Source of the DNA: Desulfobacteraceae bacterium
GTDB taxonomy: Bacteria; Desulfobacterota; Desulfobacteria; Desulfobacterales; SURF-15
Assembly: GCA_003599475.1 (NCBI GenBank)
Contig: QZKK01000116.1
Location: forward strand, 1-52,060
DNA length: 52,060 nucleotides
Reading direction: 5' to 3'
Shown here: in pieces, positions 35,897-45,552 of the stretch
How positions within the stretch are numbered: position 1 is the stretch's first letter
Layout: each line of letters opens with the position of its first letter
Translations under genes and position numbers: made by a program
The notes under the pieces: generated by a model
The model's input: the letters and a program-made list of their open reading frames with translations, nothing else
What the model was told of the DNA's origin: nothing
Databases searched by the model: none

Positions 35897-37246
35897 TCAC
35901 CGGAACTTCTGGAGGGACTCCAGGAGGGGATCTTTTGTCCGGGTTCCGATAATGCAGACAAACGGTTCGATCTTCTGATGGGCAGGCACCGTCGACAGTT
36001 TCCAGTAGAGCAGGCCCACCAACGGGTTTTCCGTTCGATTCCGGCTCGCCTGATAGAGCGCACGGACGGCAAGCGCCCTCTCGGTCGGTTCTTCCGGCTG
36101 TTTCTGCCAGATAACCAGCCTTTTTTCCTGTTTGAAGGGCGGCTCGACAAGAGAAAAGCCGGTATCCGCCCACGGTTCGATGGTGCAGTTTTTCCGCCGG
36201 GTATAGCCGATTTCCGTAAAAAGGATCGGGAGGTGCTGAAGCCCTTGCCGCCGCACAAAACGATCGATTTCTGAAAAAACCTGACTCCACGCACTGACCA
36301 GCATCGATTCAAACCGGTTTTCCTCATGTTTTTCCAGAAGGCTTTTCCTCAAGGGAAAATAGGCGTTGATCCCCATGAGGTCCAGTGCATCCCAAAAGCC
36401 GACCTCATGGTATTGATCGAAATTGGCCGCATAGGTGATCCGCCCCCTAAACTGAGTCCGCGTGCGATCGATGAGTTTTCGCCACATCCGATCCAGTTTT
36501 AAACGCCTGTCGTTGATGCGTGCACGCGGATCGTCATCGAAAAAGTAGGTGGTCTGCTTGGCCCACGATTCCTCTGCCGCCTGCTTGTCGTTCAAGTAAG
36601 CTTCAAGCCCCGAATAGTTCCCGATCCCGCGTACCCATAGATGCTCTTCGGCAATCTCCTCGACATGGCGGAGCAGGGATTCCTTTATCTCATTCTGTTT
36701 CAACCGATCCAGGTACCAACCCTGAAGATCCGGAATCCTGTCGAGCGGCAGCGTCGAGGTGAGACTGTTCATCTCGCTCGAAATACCGAGAATGTCGACG
36801 CCTTCGCGCTGTGCAAAACGAGCCCAATGCAAAACAAAATCCGTATATTCGTCGAACCATTTCTCCAGTTCTTCATCGGATTTCGGCATGATCAGACCAT
36901 GCCACAGGAATTTGTTTTTCGGTCGGGCGTGGTCGAGTGCCGTACGCAGAATCAGAACGACTTTCAGCCCGAGGGTTTTAGCCGCTCGAACCTCGCGGAG
37001 CAGCCCGGGATTCTCTTTCTTGAAAGACAAATCCGCCGTGTCCCAATCGCCCTGGATGGAATAGGTGGTCAGCTCGATGGTATTCATCCCTTCCTGTTTG
37101 AGGGTCCGGATCCAGGCTTCGGGGTCCGGTTCGTTCACCTGAATGCCCCCCAGATAGCTCATCCCTGAGAATCCGATTTGCGGAATCAACACCAGTAAAC
37201 CGACGATCATATTTTTCATGAGAGTCGTTACAAAGCGATCAGGCAT
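35897..37246 (-). CDS. GH113-like glycoside hydrolase (putative beta-mannanase), exported
   Basis: A 449-residue protein with an N-terminal signal or anchor (about 10-29) and a TIM-barrel. The acid/base Glu is E158 in ILGISSEMNS and the nucleophile E345 in LFTEIGY. TYAANFDQYH, FWDALDLMGINAYFPL and the Trp-rich ends fit family GH113, whose known members are endo-beta-1,4-mannanases. I start at ATG 37246, which overlaps the upstream stop by 8 bp, so translation is coupled; Met10 (37219) is an alternative. Neighbours are a processive GT2 and a mannosyltransferase-like gene, which together suggest a cell-surface mannose polymer. Substrate is inferred from family. Confidence 0.8.
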   Translation of the reverse strand: MPDRFVTTLMKNMIVGLLVLIPQIGFSGMSYLGGIQVNEPDPEAWIRTLKQEGMNTIELTTYSIQGDWDTADLSFKKENPGLLREVRAAKTLGLKVVLILRTALDHARPKNKFLWHGLIMPKSDEELEKWFDEYTDFVLHWARFAQREGVDILGISSEMNSLTSTLPLDRIPDLQGWYLDRLKQNEIKESLLRHVEEIAEEHLWVRGIGNYSGLEAYLNDKQAAEESWAKQTTYFFDDDPRARINDRRLKLDRMWRKLIDRTRTQFRGRITYAANFDQYHEVGFWDALDLMGINAYFPLRKSLLEKHEENRFESMLVSAWSQVFSEIDRFVRRQGLQHLPILFTEIGYTRRKNCTIEPWADTGFSLVEPPFKQEKRLVIWQKQPEEPTERALAVRALYQASRNRTENPLVGLLYWKLSTVPAHQKIEPFVCIIGTRTKDPLLESLQKFR

Positions 37247-38507
37247 TGAAGGTACGCTCCCTTCGGGTTTCCGATGCGACCAGAAAAACAAAAAACGGGA
37301 TAAAAACAAAGATTTTAATCCACAGCAGCTCCTGCCAGAGGTCTTTTTCGAAAAAATCGATCAGCACATGGTAGAATGCCGGAGCGGCCATCGTGAAATA
37401 AAGCCATGCGCGATTCGGACGGAGCACGAGAAAAGGGAGGATCCACAGAAGATACCAGGGATGAAGGGTGGGGGCGATGATCAGAAAGCTCCCCAATGCG
37501 ATAAAGGAGGCTTTTTCGAAATCGGGCACCGTGCAGTAACTGCAGAGATAGAGTATCAGAAAGAGCTGGACCCCGGCGAGCTTTGCGGCTTGGATATCGT
37601 TTACCCCCCATTCCAACAGATAGAAAAGAGACGAATTGGCTTCCCATGTTCGGGTGTATGTGGAAAGACCGGTAAACGGGAGTCCGCCGTTTGTGAAGGG
37701 TAGGTAGCAGAGTACGGTTAACCCGATCAGGTAGAGATAAGGTTTTTTGCTCCGTCCTCGAAGGAGCAGGGGAAAAAGGATGACAGGAAAAATCTTGGAC
37801 AAGAAAGACCCGATCAGCATGAGCGCCGATTCCCGGGTGCGATGATAATGCCGCAGGCAGAGACATCCGACGAGAAAAAAGATACCGATGATGTCCTGGT
37901 GGCCGCTTCCGGCAATTTCCACGATTGCAAGCGGATGCCAGGCCCAGATCAACAGCGGATTCTGCGGAATTCCACGCTTCCTGAAAATCAGGGAAAGAAA
38001 GAGCAGGGTTGCCATTTCGAGCAGGATCAGCATCGCTTTGAAAAAGTACAGGTTGTAGAAAAGTGTCACGATCACGCGGAAAAAAAGTTGAGAAACCGGC
38101 GGATAGATGGCCGGAATCGCCTTATGGTTGATTCGGGCAAAATAAGAATCCCGGTAGGGGATTGCCTCTGGATCTTCCGGTGCGACGAGGTACGGGTTGA
38201 TGCCGTTTCGCTGCACCTTTCCTTCCCACAGGCAGCGGAATACGTCGTCGGAAAAAACCGGAAATGAAGCAAGAAGCGTGAGGCGGAAAATCAATCCGGT
38301 TAGAAAGATTCTCCGAGCGGAAAGCCTCCCCATGGATCCGAAGTGCAAAGCCAGAATAAACGGGAGAAAAGATAATAGATAGAGGGACAGCAGAACCCGT
38401 ATATTTCCTTTGCTGTAGGAGAGAATGGATATCGCAAGAAAGATCCCTTCGAGAGCGACAAAGGGAATCCTCAATCCGCATCGATGCGGGATTCTCACGA
38501 TTTGCAC
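37239..38507 (-). CDS. Polytopic membrane glycosyltransferase (GT87/MptA-B-like)
   Basis: A 422-residue protein with about ten or eleven membrane helices. A luminal loop near the N-terminus reads FSDDVFRCLWEGKVQRNGINPY, whose acidic pair and W-E-G...G-x-N-P-Y pattern are seen in polyprenol-phosphate-mannose-dependent mannosyltransferases; GSGHQD is a second conserved loop. The start is set at GTG 38507 because GGAAGGA lies 6 nt upstream; the longer frame to ATG 38633 would leave only 9 bp to the divergent kinase. It overlaps the GH113-like gene by 8 bp. It likely adds mannose from a lipid carrier on the outer membrane face; the sugar is inferred. Confidence 0.7.
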   Translation of the reverse strand: MQIVRIPHRCGLRIPFVALEGIFLAISILSYSKGNIRVLLSLYLLSFLPFILALHFGSMGRLSARRIFLTGLIFRLTLLASFPVFSDDVFRCLWEGKVQRNGINPYLVAPEDPEAIPYRDSYFARINHKAIPAIYPPVSQLFFRVIVTLFYNLYFFKAMLILLEMATLLFLSLIFRKRGIPQNPLLIWAWHPLAIVEIAGSGHQDIIGIFFLVGCLCLRHYHRTRESALMLIGSFLSKIFPVILFPLLLRGRSKKPYLYLIGLTVLCYLPFTNGGLPFTGLSTYTRTWEANSSLFYLLEWGVNDIQAAKLAGVQLFLILYLCSYCTVPDFEKASFIALGSFLIIAPTLHPWYLLWILPFLVLRPNRAWLYFTMAAPAFYHVLIDFFEKDLWQELLWIKIFVFIPFFVFLVASETRRERTFNA

Positions 38508-38642
38508 CAGATTCCTTCCTATTCCCCGTGCCTTCCGCAGGCGGCCATTTGTGGCATAAAACTTGCTTCTGATGAGCGAGACGGCCTTCGGCGGTATCGA
38601 AAAGCCGGAAATCCATTCAGGGGGAGTAGGCAAGCGATTTCA

Positions 38643-40856
38643 ATGACGACTGTCCTGGCGGCATTGTTCATCTTATCGACCGGCATCGTACTCTTTTCCA
38701 TTTTCCGCAACCGGCACTCCCTGGATCTGCCGCGGTCCGAAACGAAGCAGCGGATCAGATCCAGGATCGATCCGGATTCTTCCGGATCGCTTCGGGAGAA
38801 TGCCATTATGGCGGAAATCGGCAGGATCATCAACTCCTCACTGAATATCGAAGAAGTGTATGAATGCTTTGCCGAGGAAGTACGGAAGCTTATTGCTTTC
38901 GATCGAATTTCGATCAACCTGGTCGATATGGAGAACGCCACGACGACCATCGCCCATGTCACCGGCATCGACACACCGGGACGAATGAAGGGGGACATCG
39001 TTCCGCTGTCCGGGACTTCCTCGGAAGAGGTTATACGCACCCGGAGGAGCCTGTTGATTCCGACCGGGGACCTCGAAGGATATCAAAAAAAGCTTCCCGC
39101 CCTTCGGCCCACATTTCAGCAGGGATTTCTGTCGCTGATGTCGGTGCCTCTGATTTCGAAGAGCCGGGTGATCGGCGTTCTCCACTTCCGGTCCTTGCGG
39201 GCGGACTGCTATCTCCAAAAAGATTTAATGCTTGCCGAAAGAGTGGGAGATCAGATTACCAGCGCAATTGCCAATTCCCTGCTCTTTGCCGAACACCTGA
39301 AAATGGAGGATGCGCTTCGGGAAAGCGAAAGGAGATTCAGAGATCTGTATCACAACGCGCCGTTGGGCTACAATGAGTACGACACAAGCGGATGTATCAC
39401 CAATGTCAATCGTACAGGTCTGGAGATGCTGGGGTACTCTGCGTCTGAAATGATCGGTCAGCCGGTATGGAAGTTCAACGTGGAAGAGAAGACAACCCGA
39501 GAGCGAATCATGGCAAAGCTGGCCGGCAAGATTCCCCCGGGTCGCAACCTCGAGCGGACTTACCGGAAAAAGGATGGTACCACCATCCCGGTTCTGATCG
39601 AGGACAGATTGATCCTGGATGAAAAGGAACAGATCAGCGGAATTCGCAGCACCATTCAGGATATTTCCGATCGAAAGCGGGTTGAAAAAGAGATGGCGGA
39701 CCTTCAGGAACAGCTTCGGCAATCCCAGAAGATGGAGGCGATTGGCCTCCTTGCCGGAGGAATCGCTCATGATTTCAACAATCTTTTGACGGTCATCAGC
39801 GGACACAGTCAATTGTTGATCATTGAACTCGAGGAGAGTGACCGCCGGAGGGAAAACATCAAAGAAATCCAGAAAGCCGCAAATCGAGCCGCCGCATTGA
39901 CCGGTCAGATTCTTGCCTTCAGCCGCCGGCAGATTTTAATTCCGAAAGTAATCGATCTGAACCATGTTTTGCGCAACATGGATAAGATGCTTCGCCCGGT
40001 CATCGGCGAAGATATCGAACTGGTCACCGGCTTGACCGAGGATTTGGGCAGGATCAGAGCCGATCCCGGTCAGATCGAACAGGTGATTGTCAACCTGGCT
40101 GTAAACGCCAGGGATGCCATGCCGAACGGGGGAAGGCTGTGCATCGAAACATCCAATGTGGAGCTGGATGAGTCCTATGTTCGCACCCATGTCGCCGTTC
40201 ATTCCGGCCGATACGTGATGTTTTCGGTCAGCGATACGGGAGCAGGCATGGCCCCTGAGGTCCGGGAGCGAATATTCGAACCCTTTTATACGACCAAGGA
40301 GAAGGGCCAGGGAACCGGTTTGGGCCTGTCTGTAGTCTATGGCATCGTGAAACAGAGCGGAGGCAGTATCTGGGTTTATAGCGAGCCGGACCGCGGAACA
40401 ACCTTTAAGGTCTACTTTCCGAGAGTGGACGAACCGGTCGAGCAAACCCGGGAAAGACCTGCGGGGGCGATCCCCCGCGGCAGCGAGACCCTGCTGATCG
40501 TGGAGGACGATGATTCGGTCCGGGAGCTTGCCGTTGAGATCCTGGAAAAACAGGGGTACAGGGTATTGCATGCCTCAAATGGAAAAGAGGCGTTAACTCT
40601 GTTCGAGCAGAACCGGAAATCGATTCATCTGCTGGTGACCGATGTCGTGATGCCGGGGATGAACGGGCATGAACTGGCCGGGCGCCTGCATTCGTTTGAT
40701 CCGGAAGTAAAGGTTCTTTATATGTCCGGCTATACGGACAGCACGATTGTGCATCACGGCATGTTGGAAAAAGGCGTCAGTTATATTCAAAAGCCGTTTA
40801 CCCCTCAAGGGCTGGCCCTCGGGGTCCGGCAGGTGCTGGAGAAATCGAATGGATAG
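38643..40856 (+). CDS. Hybrid sensor histidine kinase: TM-GAF-PAS-HisKA-HATPase-REC
   Basis: A 737-residue kinase: one membrane helix (3-21), GAF domain (about 55-215), PAS (228-345), HisKA with H376 in GGIAHDFNN, ATPase with NLAVNARDAMPNGG, DTGAGM and GTGLGLSVV, and a C-terminal receiver with LLVTDVVMPGMNG. From the PAS on it is strikingly similar to the kinase at 12.6-14.9 kb (RDLYxNAPLGY, NRTGLEMLGY, PPGRN, EDRLILDE), so the two are paralogues. ATG 38643 gives the membrane helix; the frame is open to 38484 but lacks a ribosome site. No cognate regulator is adjacent. Confidence 0.88.
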   Translation: MTTVLAALFILSTGIVLFSIFRNRHSLDLPRSETKQRIRSRIDPDSSGSLRENAIMAEIGRIINSSLNIEEVYECFAEEVRKLIAFDRISINLVDMENATTTIAHVTGIDTPGRMKGDIVPLSGTSSEEVIRTRRSLLIPTGDLEGYQKKLPALRPTFQQGFLSLMSVPLISKSRVIGVLHFRSLRADCYLQKDLMLAERVGDQITSAIANSLLFAEHLKMEDALRESERRFRDLYHNAPLGYNEYDTSGCITNVNRTGLEMLGYSASEMIGQPVWKFNVEEKTTRERIMAKLAGKIPPGRNLERTYRKKDGTTIPVLIEDRLILDEKEQISGIRSTIQDISDRKRVEKEMADLQEQLRQSQKMEAIGLLAGGIAHDFNNLLTVISGHSQLLIIELEESDRRRENIKEIQKAANRAAALTGQILAFSRRQILIPKVIDLNHVLRNMDKMLRPVIGEDIELVTGLTEDLGRIRADPGQIEQVIVNLAVNARDAMPNGGRLCIETSNVELDESYVRTHVAVHSGRYVMFSVSDTGAGMAPEVRERIFEPFYTTKEKGQGTGLGLSVVYGIVKQSGGSIWVYSEPDRGTTFKVYFPRVDEPVEQTRERPAGAIPRGSETLLIVEDDDSVRELAVEILEKQGYRVLHASNGKEALTLFEQNRKSIHLLVTDVVMPGMNGHELAGRLHSFDPEVKVLYMSGYTDSTIVHHGMLEKGVSYIQKPFTPQGLALGVRQVLEKSNG

Positions 40857-40918
40857 CCCGGGCTTTGGGCAAATTCTTCCCCCTCTGAATCCGCGTTGAC
40901 CATCGATCGCCCAAACGG

Positions 40919-41254
40919 TCATTTCATGCGCAGCCGATTGATGAGATCCTTTTCCGAAAGATAGATCCGGTCGTCATCCGTCCGGTGGACGACGCGATGG
41001 TGAACGAGAAATCGAAGGGCTTGCGGTTTATAGTCTCGCCTCACACGGACCAGCCGCTGCATGAAAGACCGCGGTGCAAGGTCCAGTTCATGTGCTGTTT
41101 TAGCCCCGTTCCACGTCGTCGCTCCATGGGATCTGAAAATTTCCACAACCTGGCGTAGCGCCTGCTTGAACATCCAGCCGGCCAGCATGAGCGCCAGTAA
41201 ATAAGATGCGATTAAGAAAAGCGATACCAACAGGTAGCTGAATAGATCGGGCAT
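40919..41254 (-). CDS. Small membrane-anchored protein of unknown function
   Basis: A 111-residue protein. Residues 4-28 form a membrane helix (FSYLLVSLFLIASYLLALML); the rest is basic and soluble, with the look of a winged helix (GAKTAHELDLAPRSFMQRLVR, ALRFLVHHRVVHRTDDDRIYLSEKDL). That would make it a membrane-tethered DNA- or partner-binding protein, which is an inference. ATG 41254 has AGGAGTGAG 8 nt upstream. It is alone between the kinase and lon regions. I do not recognise the family. Confidence 0.65.
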   Translation of the reverse strand: MPDLFSYLLVSLFLIASYLLALMLAGWMFKQALRQVVEIFRSHGATTWNGAKTAHELDLAPRSFMQRLVRVRRDYKPQALRFLVHHRVVHRTDDDRIYLSEKDLINRLRMK

Positions 41255-41396
41255 GCCGGTAACTCACTCCTGTCGAATGGATTTCCAATTACAATCTAAT
41301 GTTTTGGGGAACGGAAAAAAATAGAACAAAACCCTGATATTGGGAATTGACCGGGCGTAATCGGGAGGTAGAAAAGGAGTGAGCACAGGTTTCTTG

Positions 41397-41468
41397 GAAT
41401 GTCCGGTGTAGAATTTCCAATCTCGGCCAAACGGAAATTGGAAATTCTACACGCTGCACCGGACATTC
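41397..41468. repeat. 72 bp imperfect inverted repeat beside lon
   Basis: The left arm (41397-41421) holds GAATGTCCGGTG then TAGAATTTCCAAT. The right arm (41437-41468) is its reverse complement interrupted by a 5-nt insertion, with ATTGGAAATTCTACA and CACCGGACATTC. The 15-nt centre is CTCGGCCAAACGGAA. It ends one base after the lon stop. It could be the lon terminator, but has no U run; the size and symmetry also fit a miniature mobile element or its remnant. Confidence 0.7.
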
Positions 41469-41469
41469 T

Positions 41470-43920
41470 TTAGACGGTTTCCGCAGCGTCGATGTGAATG
41501 TCGGATGGAACCAATGCCGATTTCAACGCTTCGTCGATGGTTTCAACCGGAATGAAAAGCAGCGTATTTCGAACTTCGTCCGGCAAATCCTCGAGGTCCT
41601 TCTCGTTTCGTTTGGGCAGGATCACCGTACTCAAGCCGGCTCGGTGGGCCGCCAGCACTTTCATCTTGATGCCGCCTACCGGAAGCACCCTTCCGCGGAG
41701 AGTCACCTCCCCTGTCATGCCGACGTCCCCTCTGACCGGTCTCCCGCTGAGAAGGCTCGCTACGGCCATCACCATCGCCACTCCGGCAGAAGGCCCGTCC
41801 TTGGGAATCGCCCCCGCCGGAACGTGAATATGGATATCTTCTTTTTCGTACTGTCCGGGTTCGATACCCAGATGATCGGCTTTGGATCGGACCCAGCTAT
41901 GGGCAATCTGAGCGCTTTCCCTCATGACATCTCCGAGATGACCGGTCATGGTCAGCAGCCCCTTGCCCTTCATGCGGGTTGCCTCGATGAAGAGGATATC
42001 TCCGCCGAAAGCCGTCACTGCCAGTCCGGTGGCAATACCCGGTATCTCGATCGATTCGGAGGATTCGGATTCGAACTTCTCCTTCTTCAGGTACGTGCGG
42101 ACAAGATCCGGCGTCACCAGCACATGGGTCCATCCTTCACCGGCGATCTTGACCACGCTCTTTCTGCAGATAGACCCGATCTGCCGCTCAAGGTTCCTGA
42201 CCCCGGCTTCCCGGGTGTAATCCTGAATGATTTTTCTCAACGCCTCTTCGGTGAAGGTAATCTCCTCTTCCCTCAGACCGTTTGATTTCATCTGCCGGGG
42301 CACCAGATGCCGCTGGGCGATGCAGATCTTTTCATATTCCGTATATCCATCCAGCGGCAGGATCTCCATACGGTCACGCAGGGCAGGCGGGATGGTTTCC
42401 AGTTGATTGGCCGTGGCGATGAAAATGACATCGCTCAAATCGAAGTCCACATCCAGGTAATGGTCCCGAAACGCATGGTTTTGCGCCGGATCGAGCACTT
42501 CCAAGAGAGCGCTGCCGGGGTCTCCTCTCCAATCGACGCCGATTTTATCCACCTCATCCAGCATGAACACCGGATTTCGCGTTCCGGCCCGCTTGATCGC
42601 CTGGATGATACGTCCCGGCATCGCCCCGATATAGGTCCGTCGATGCCCCCTGATTTCGGCCTCATCCCGGATGCCTCCCAGGCTCATCCGCGAAAATTTG
42701 CGCCCCAGCGCTCGGGCGATGCTTTTGCCAAGACTTGTCTTTCCGACCCCCGGAGGACCCGAAAAACAGAGGATGACCCCCATGGCTTCGCGTGTCGGTT
42801 CCACGCCTTTCCCGCTCTCATCCCGGGCTCCTCGTTCTGTCACGAGTTTTCGAACCGCAAGATATTCGATGATTCGCTCCTTGATCTCCTCCAGGCTGTA
42901 GTGATCTTCATCCAACACCTTTTTTGCATGATCGATGTCGTTGTGGTCCTCGCTGGTCGCCTTCCAGGGGAGATCGAGCAGCCAATCCAGATACGTCTTG
43001 ATGACCGAATATTCGGCTGCCTGCGGGGACATCCCCTTGAGTCTTTTGAGCTCGCGGCGGGCTTCCTTCATGGCCTCTTCGGGAAGATCGGCCTTCTCCA
43101 GCCTTTCCGCGTATTCATCGACTTCCGATGCGTTCTCGTCGGATTCACCGAGCTCCTTCTGTATCGCCTTGAGCTGCTGGCGCAGATAGTATTCCCGCTG
43201 CGCCTTATCCATTTCCCCCCGGGCCTCCGTCTGGATCTTCTGTCCGATGGAAAGAACCTCTTTTTCGCGTGATAAATGAGCAATCAGTACTCGGATTTTC
43301 TGTTTCAGGCTGTCTTCCTCCAGCAGCTTCTGGCCATCGGGAGTGTCGAGACCGGCGGTGCTTGCCACCAAATACGTCAGATAACGCGGATCTTTGACCT
43401 GCTTCAGCAAACCGACGAATTCATTGGGAACATTCGATGTGAGCGTGACCAATCCCTCCATTCCTTCCCGCAGGCTCCGCTGCAGCGCATCGAGTTCGAG
43501 ATCCACTTCCACGGCATCGGGGGAAACGGTCACCCGGGCGCTGAGATAGGGGCTTTCCGAGGTCCAGTGGTCTACCTTGAACCGCTCCAGCCCCTGGACG
43601 ATGATCTGAAAGCCGTTGTCCGATGTCCGTACCACATGTTCGATCTTTGCAATCGTCCCCGTTTCATGAACCTGGCCCGGAACGGGCTCGGATATCGATG
43701 GATCCTTCATGGCGACAAGCCCGATGATTCGATCTCCGTTCAATACATCTTCGATCAGCTTGCGGGAACGCGGAATCGCGACGGTCAGCGGCATCACCAT
43801 GTAAGGGTAAACGAGGGTATTTCTCAACGGCAGGATCGGCAGCTTCTCCGGGATGTTCGGCAAATCGAATCCCTCCTGTCGATTCTTCAATATATTAAAG
43901 ACCTTGGCTTCTTTCGTCAT
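41470..43920 (-). CDS. lon: ATP-dependent protease La
   Basis: An 816-residue, full-length Lon of the A type: N-terminal LON domain (about 25-220; LPILPLRNTLVYPYMVMPL), AAA+ module with Walker A GPPGVGKTSLGKSIA, Walker B VFMLDEVDKIG, and the protease domain with catalytic S711 in PKDGPSAGVAM and K754 in GGIKMKV. It degrades misfolded and regulatory proteins in the cytosol. ATG 43920 gives a normal N-terminus. Heat control cannot be read clearly; a sigma-70-like promoter is seen at 44047-44074. The C-terminus ends two bases from the large inverted repeat. Confidence 0.97.
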   Translation of the reverse strand: MTKEAKVFNILKNRQEGFDLPNIPEKLPILPLRNTLVYPYMVMPLTVAIPRSRKLIEDVLNGDRIIGLVAMKDPSISEPVPGQVHETGTIAKIEHVVRTSDNGFQIIVQGLERFKVDHWTSESPYLSARVTVSPDAVEVDLELDALQRSLREGMEGLVTLTSNVPNEFVGLLKQVKDPRYLTYLVASTAGLDTPDGQKLLEEDSLKQKIRVLIAHLSREKEVLSIGQKIQTEARGEMDKAQREYYLRQQLKAIQKELGESDENASEVDEYAERLEKADLPEEAMKEARRELKRLKGMSPQAAEYSVIKTYLDWLLDLPWKATSEDHNDIDHAKKVLDEDHYSLEEIKERIIEYLAVRKLVTERGARDESGKGVEPTREAMGVILCFSGPPGVGKTSLGKSIARALGRKFSRMSLGGIRDEAEIRGHRRTYIGAMPGRIIQAIKRAGTRNPVFMLDEVDKIGVDWRGDPGSALLEVLDPAQNHAFRDHYLDVDFDLSDVIFIATANQLETIPPALRDRMEILPLDGYTEYEKICIAQRHLVPRQMKSNGLREEEITFTEEALRKIIQDYTREAGVRNLERQIGSICRKSVVKIAGEGWTHVLVTPDLVRTYLKKEKFESESSESIEIPGIATGLAVTAFGGDILFIEATRMKGKGLLTMTGHLGDVMRESAQIAHSWVRSKADHLGIEPGQYEKEDIHIHVPAGAIPKDGPSAGVAMVMAVASLLSGRPVRGDVGMTGEVTLRGRVLPVGGIKMKVLAAHRAGLSTVILPKRNEKDLEDLPDEVRNTLLFIPVETIDEALKSALVPSDIHIDAAETV

Positions 43921-44046
43921 TTATCGACTCTCCATTCCTTTTTTATACCTTGCATCTGACTTCGCAGTTCATCTCGGGAAAGACAAAAACAGCGACTCCG
44001 CGGCAGGATAAGTGTAACTGAAGGATGTCAGATCAGGCTGGAATTT

Positions 44047-44074
44047 AATATAATGCAGATAAAAGGGCAGTAAA
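44047..44074 (-). promoter_or_regulatory. Possible promoter of lon
   Basis: On the minus strand TTTACT (44069-44074) and TATATT (44047-44052) are 16 bp apart, giving a leader of about 120 nt to the lon start. A CCCCGTCT further upstream faintly resembles a heat-shock -10, but no matching -35 lies at the right distance. Confidence 0.3.
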
Positions 44075-44140
44075 GACGGGGCGGCGCAAGGCTTAAAGAA
44101 AAGCGAATCTTAAATCTTCAATCATCAATCTAAAATGGTT

Positions 44141-45493
44141 CTAATGGCAGGCAGCGTGTTTCACGGCTTCCGCCGTCATCCTCTCTGCTGCCGATTCCGC
44201 CGTCATTTCACCGGAGAGATAACTGCGGATGAGTCGGACAAACGGTTCGGCTCCATAGAGCTGTCCGATGCAGCCCCCCTTTCCCGATGCGAATCCCCAC
44301 CGATCGAGTTTCTCCACACCCTCCATGAGGCGGGAGATGGCGGCATCCGAATAGAGTTCGGAAACGGCCGCTTTTCGATCGGAACCGAGTTTCAAGTTTC
44401 TCCAGCCGTCGTTAAACTCCGGCCGCAGCGAAAGTTTTTCCTCAGGCGCCATCCCGAGCCACTCCAGATAGCCTTCACCGACGAGAAATTGCACCCATCG
44501 GATCGCCTCCGGATCGGCTCCTCGGGTGATCCCGAAATAATTGACATGCCCCCACTGAACCGGCCTGCTTCCCAAGGGCCCTTTGACGGCGCCCACGATG
44601 CCGGTGATCTCGTGAAGCGGCTTCCCTGTGCCTTTGAGAATAACCGGTGCCGATTCATCGAGACCGGCGATTTCATCGAGCAGCATCGGATCCCCGATGA
44701 CCATCGCCAAACGACCGCCCAAATAATGATCGCGGGCGCTTTCACGGGAAATCGGCCCCGGTGGCGAAAAGGAAGCCATTCTTTTATAAAACTGCAGTGC
44801 CTGAATGAATTCCGGGGTGTTCAAATCGGCTTTGCCGGATGTCGGATCGATCAGTAAAGCCTCGTTTGAAAGCGCAAGCTGTTCCAGGATCTGTTGTGCG
44901 TAGTCGTTGAAAGGATCCGTTCCGACGGCAATCGCCCAGAGCCTGGGGGGATCGTGCAAGGCTGCTGCCGCCTTTAAAATCTCGTTCCAGGTCTCCGGAC
45001 TTCCAAGCATTGCATCGATGCCCCTGGCGACGAAAAGATCTTTCCTGTAGAGCAAAAGCTGCCCCCATCCATCGGCCGGAACCGCCGCCCATCCATCTTC
45101 GACCCGGGCCAGGCGCAGGGGCCCGGCGGAAAAGCTGGCATCACCGAGTTCGTCGATCACACTCGTCGCCTGTTTGGAATCCAGAATCCCTTCCTCCGCC
45201 CAGGCGGTCAGGTAATCGAGCGGGAAAAGAAGTACATCCGGCAATGTGCCGTCGGCGGCTGCGCCCGAGACCCGCTGTGCGAGCTCGCTTCCTTTAATTC
45301 CGTAGATTTCGACGAAAAGACCGGTCGCCTTCGTAAAGGTCCGGATCAACCCCTGCTGGATTTCCATCCGCCCGGGACCGGTTTCGGTCGTCCAGAAAGA
45401 AATGCGCCCTTTCGCTTCGGCAGCGGCTCCGCCGGTCATCGAAAGCAAAGCGACCGTGAGAGCGATGACGACGGAAAGACCGTTTTTTCTCAT
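44141..45493 (-). CDS. Periplasmic sugar-binding protein (ABC family 1), orphan
   Basis: A 450-residue exported protein. A signal peptide spans about 1-26 (ending GGAAAEAKG). The mature part matches family 1 extracellular solute-binding proteins: ISFWTTETGPGRMEIQQGL, DVLLFPLDYLTAWAEEGILD, WAAVPADGWGQLLLYRKDLF, PETWNEILKAAAAL, YLGGRLAMVIGDPML. Such proteins deliver oligosaccharides to ABC permeases. ATG 45493 has GGGAGGG upstream; the frame extends to 45553 without a ribosome site. No permease or ATPase gene is within the window, so it is an orphan or serves a distant transporter. It lies 59 bp downstream of the glucan phosphorylase on the same strand, which hints at alpha-glucan uptake. Confidence 0.85.
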   Translation of the reverse strand: MRKNGLSVVIALTVALLSMTGGAAAEAKGRISFWTTETGPGRMEIQQGLIRTFTKATGLFVEIYGIKGSELAQRVSGAAADGTLPDVLLFPLDYLTAWAEEGILDSKQATSVIDELGDASFSAGPLRLARVEDGWAAVPADGWGQLLLYRKDLFVARGIDAMLGSPETWNEILKAAAALHDPPRLWAIAVGTDPFNDYAQQILEQLALSNEALLIDPTSGKADLNTPEFIQALQFYKRMASFSPPGPISRESARDHYLGGRLAMVIGDPMLLDEIAGLDESAPVILKGTGKPLHEITGIVGAVKGPLGSRPVQWGHVNYFGITRGADPEAIRWVQFLVGEGYLEWLGMAPEEKLSLRPEFNDGWRNLKLGSDRKAAVSELYSDAAISRLMEGVEKLDRWGFASGKGGCIGQLYGAEPFVRLIRSYLSGEMTAESAAERMTAEAVKHAACH

Positions 45494-45552
45494 ATATGCC
45501 CTCCCGAGATGGATGTTCGCCCGAAGCGAGGAGCGGTTGCAGCTTGCCGACA

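Noticed and set aside
38508..38633. Longer start of the mannosyltransferase-like gene at ATG 38633
   Set aside because: It would leave 9 bp to the divergent kinase start and has no ribosome site; GTG 38507 has GGAAGGA at 6 nt.
43921..44140. Heat-shock (sigma-32) promoter upstream of lon
   Set aside because: CCCCGTCT is present but no CTTGAA-like -35 lies at 13-17 bp.
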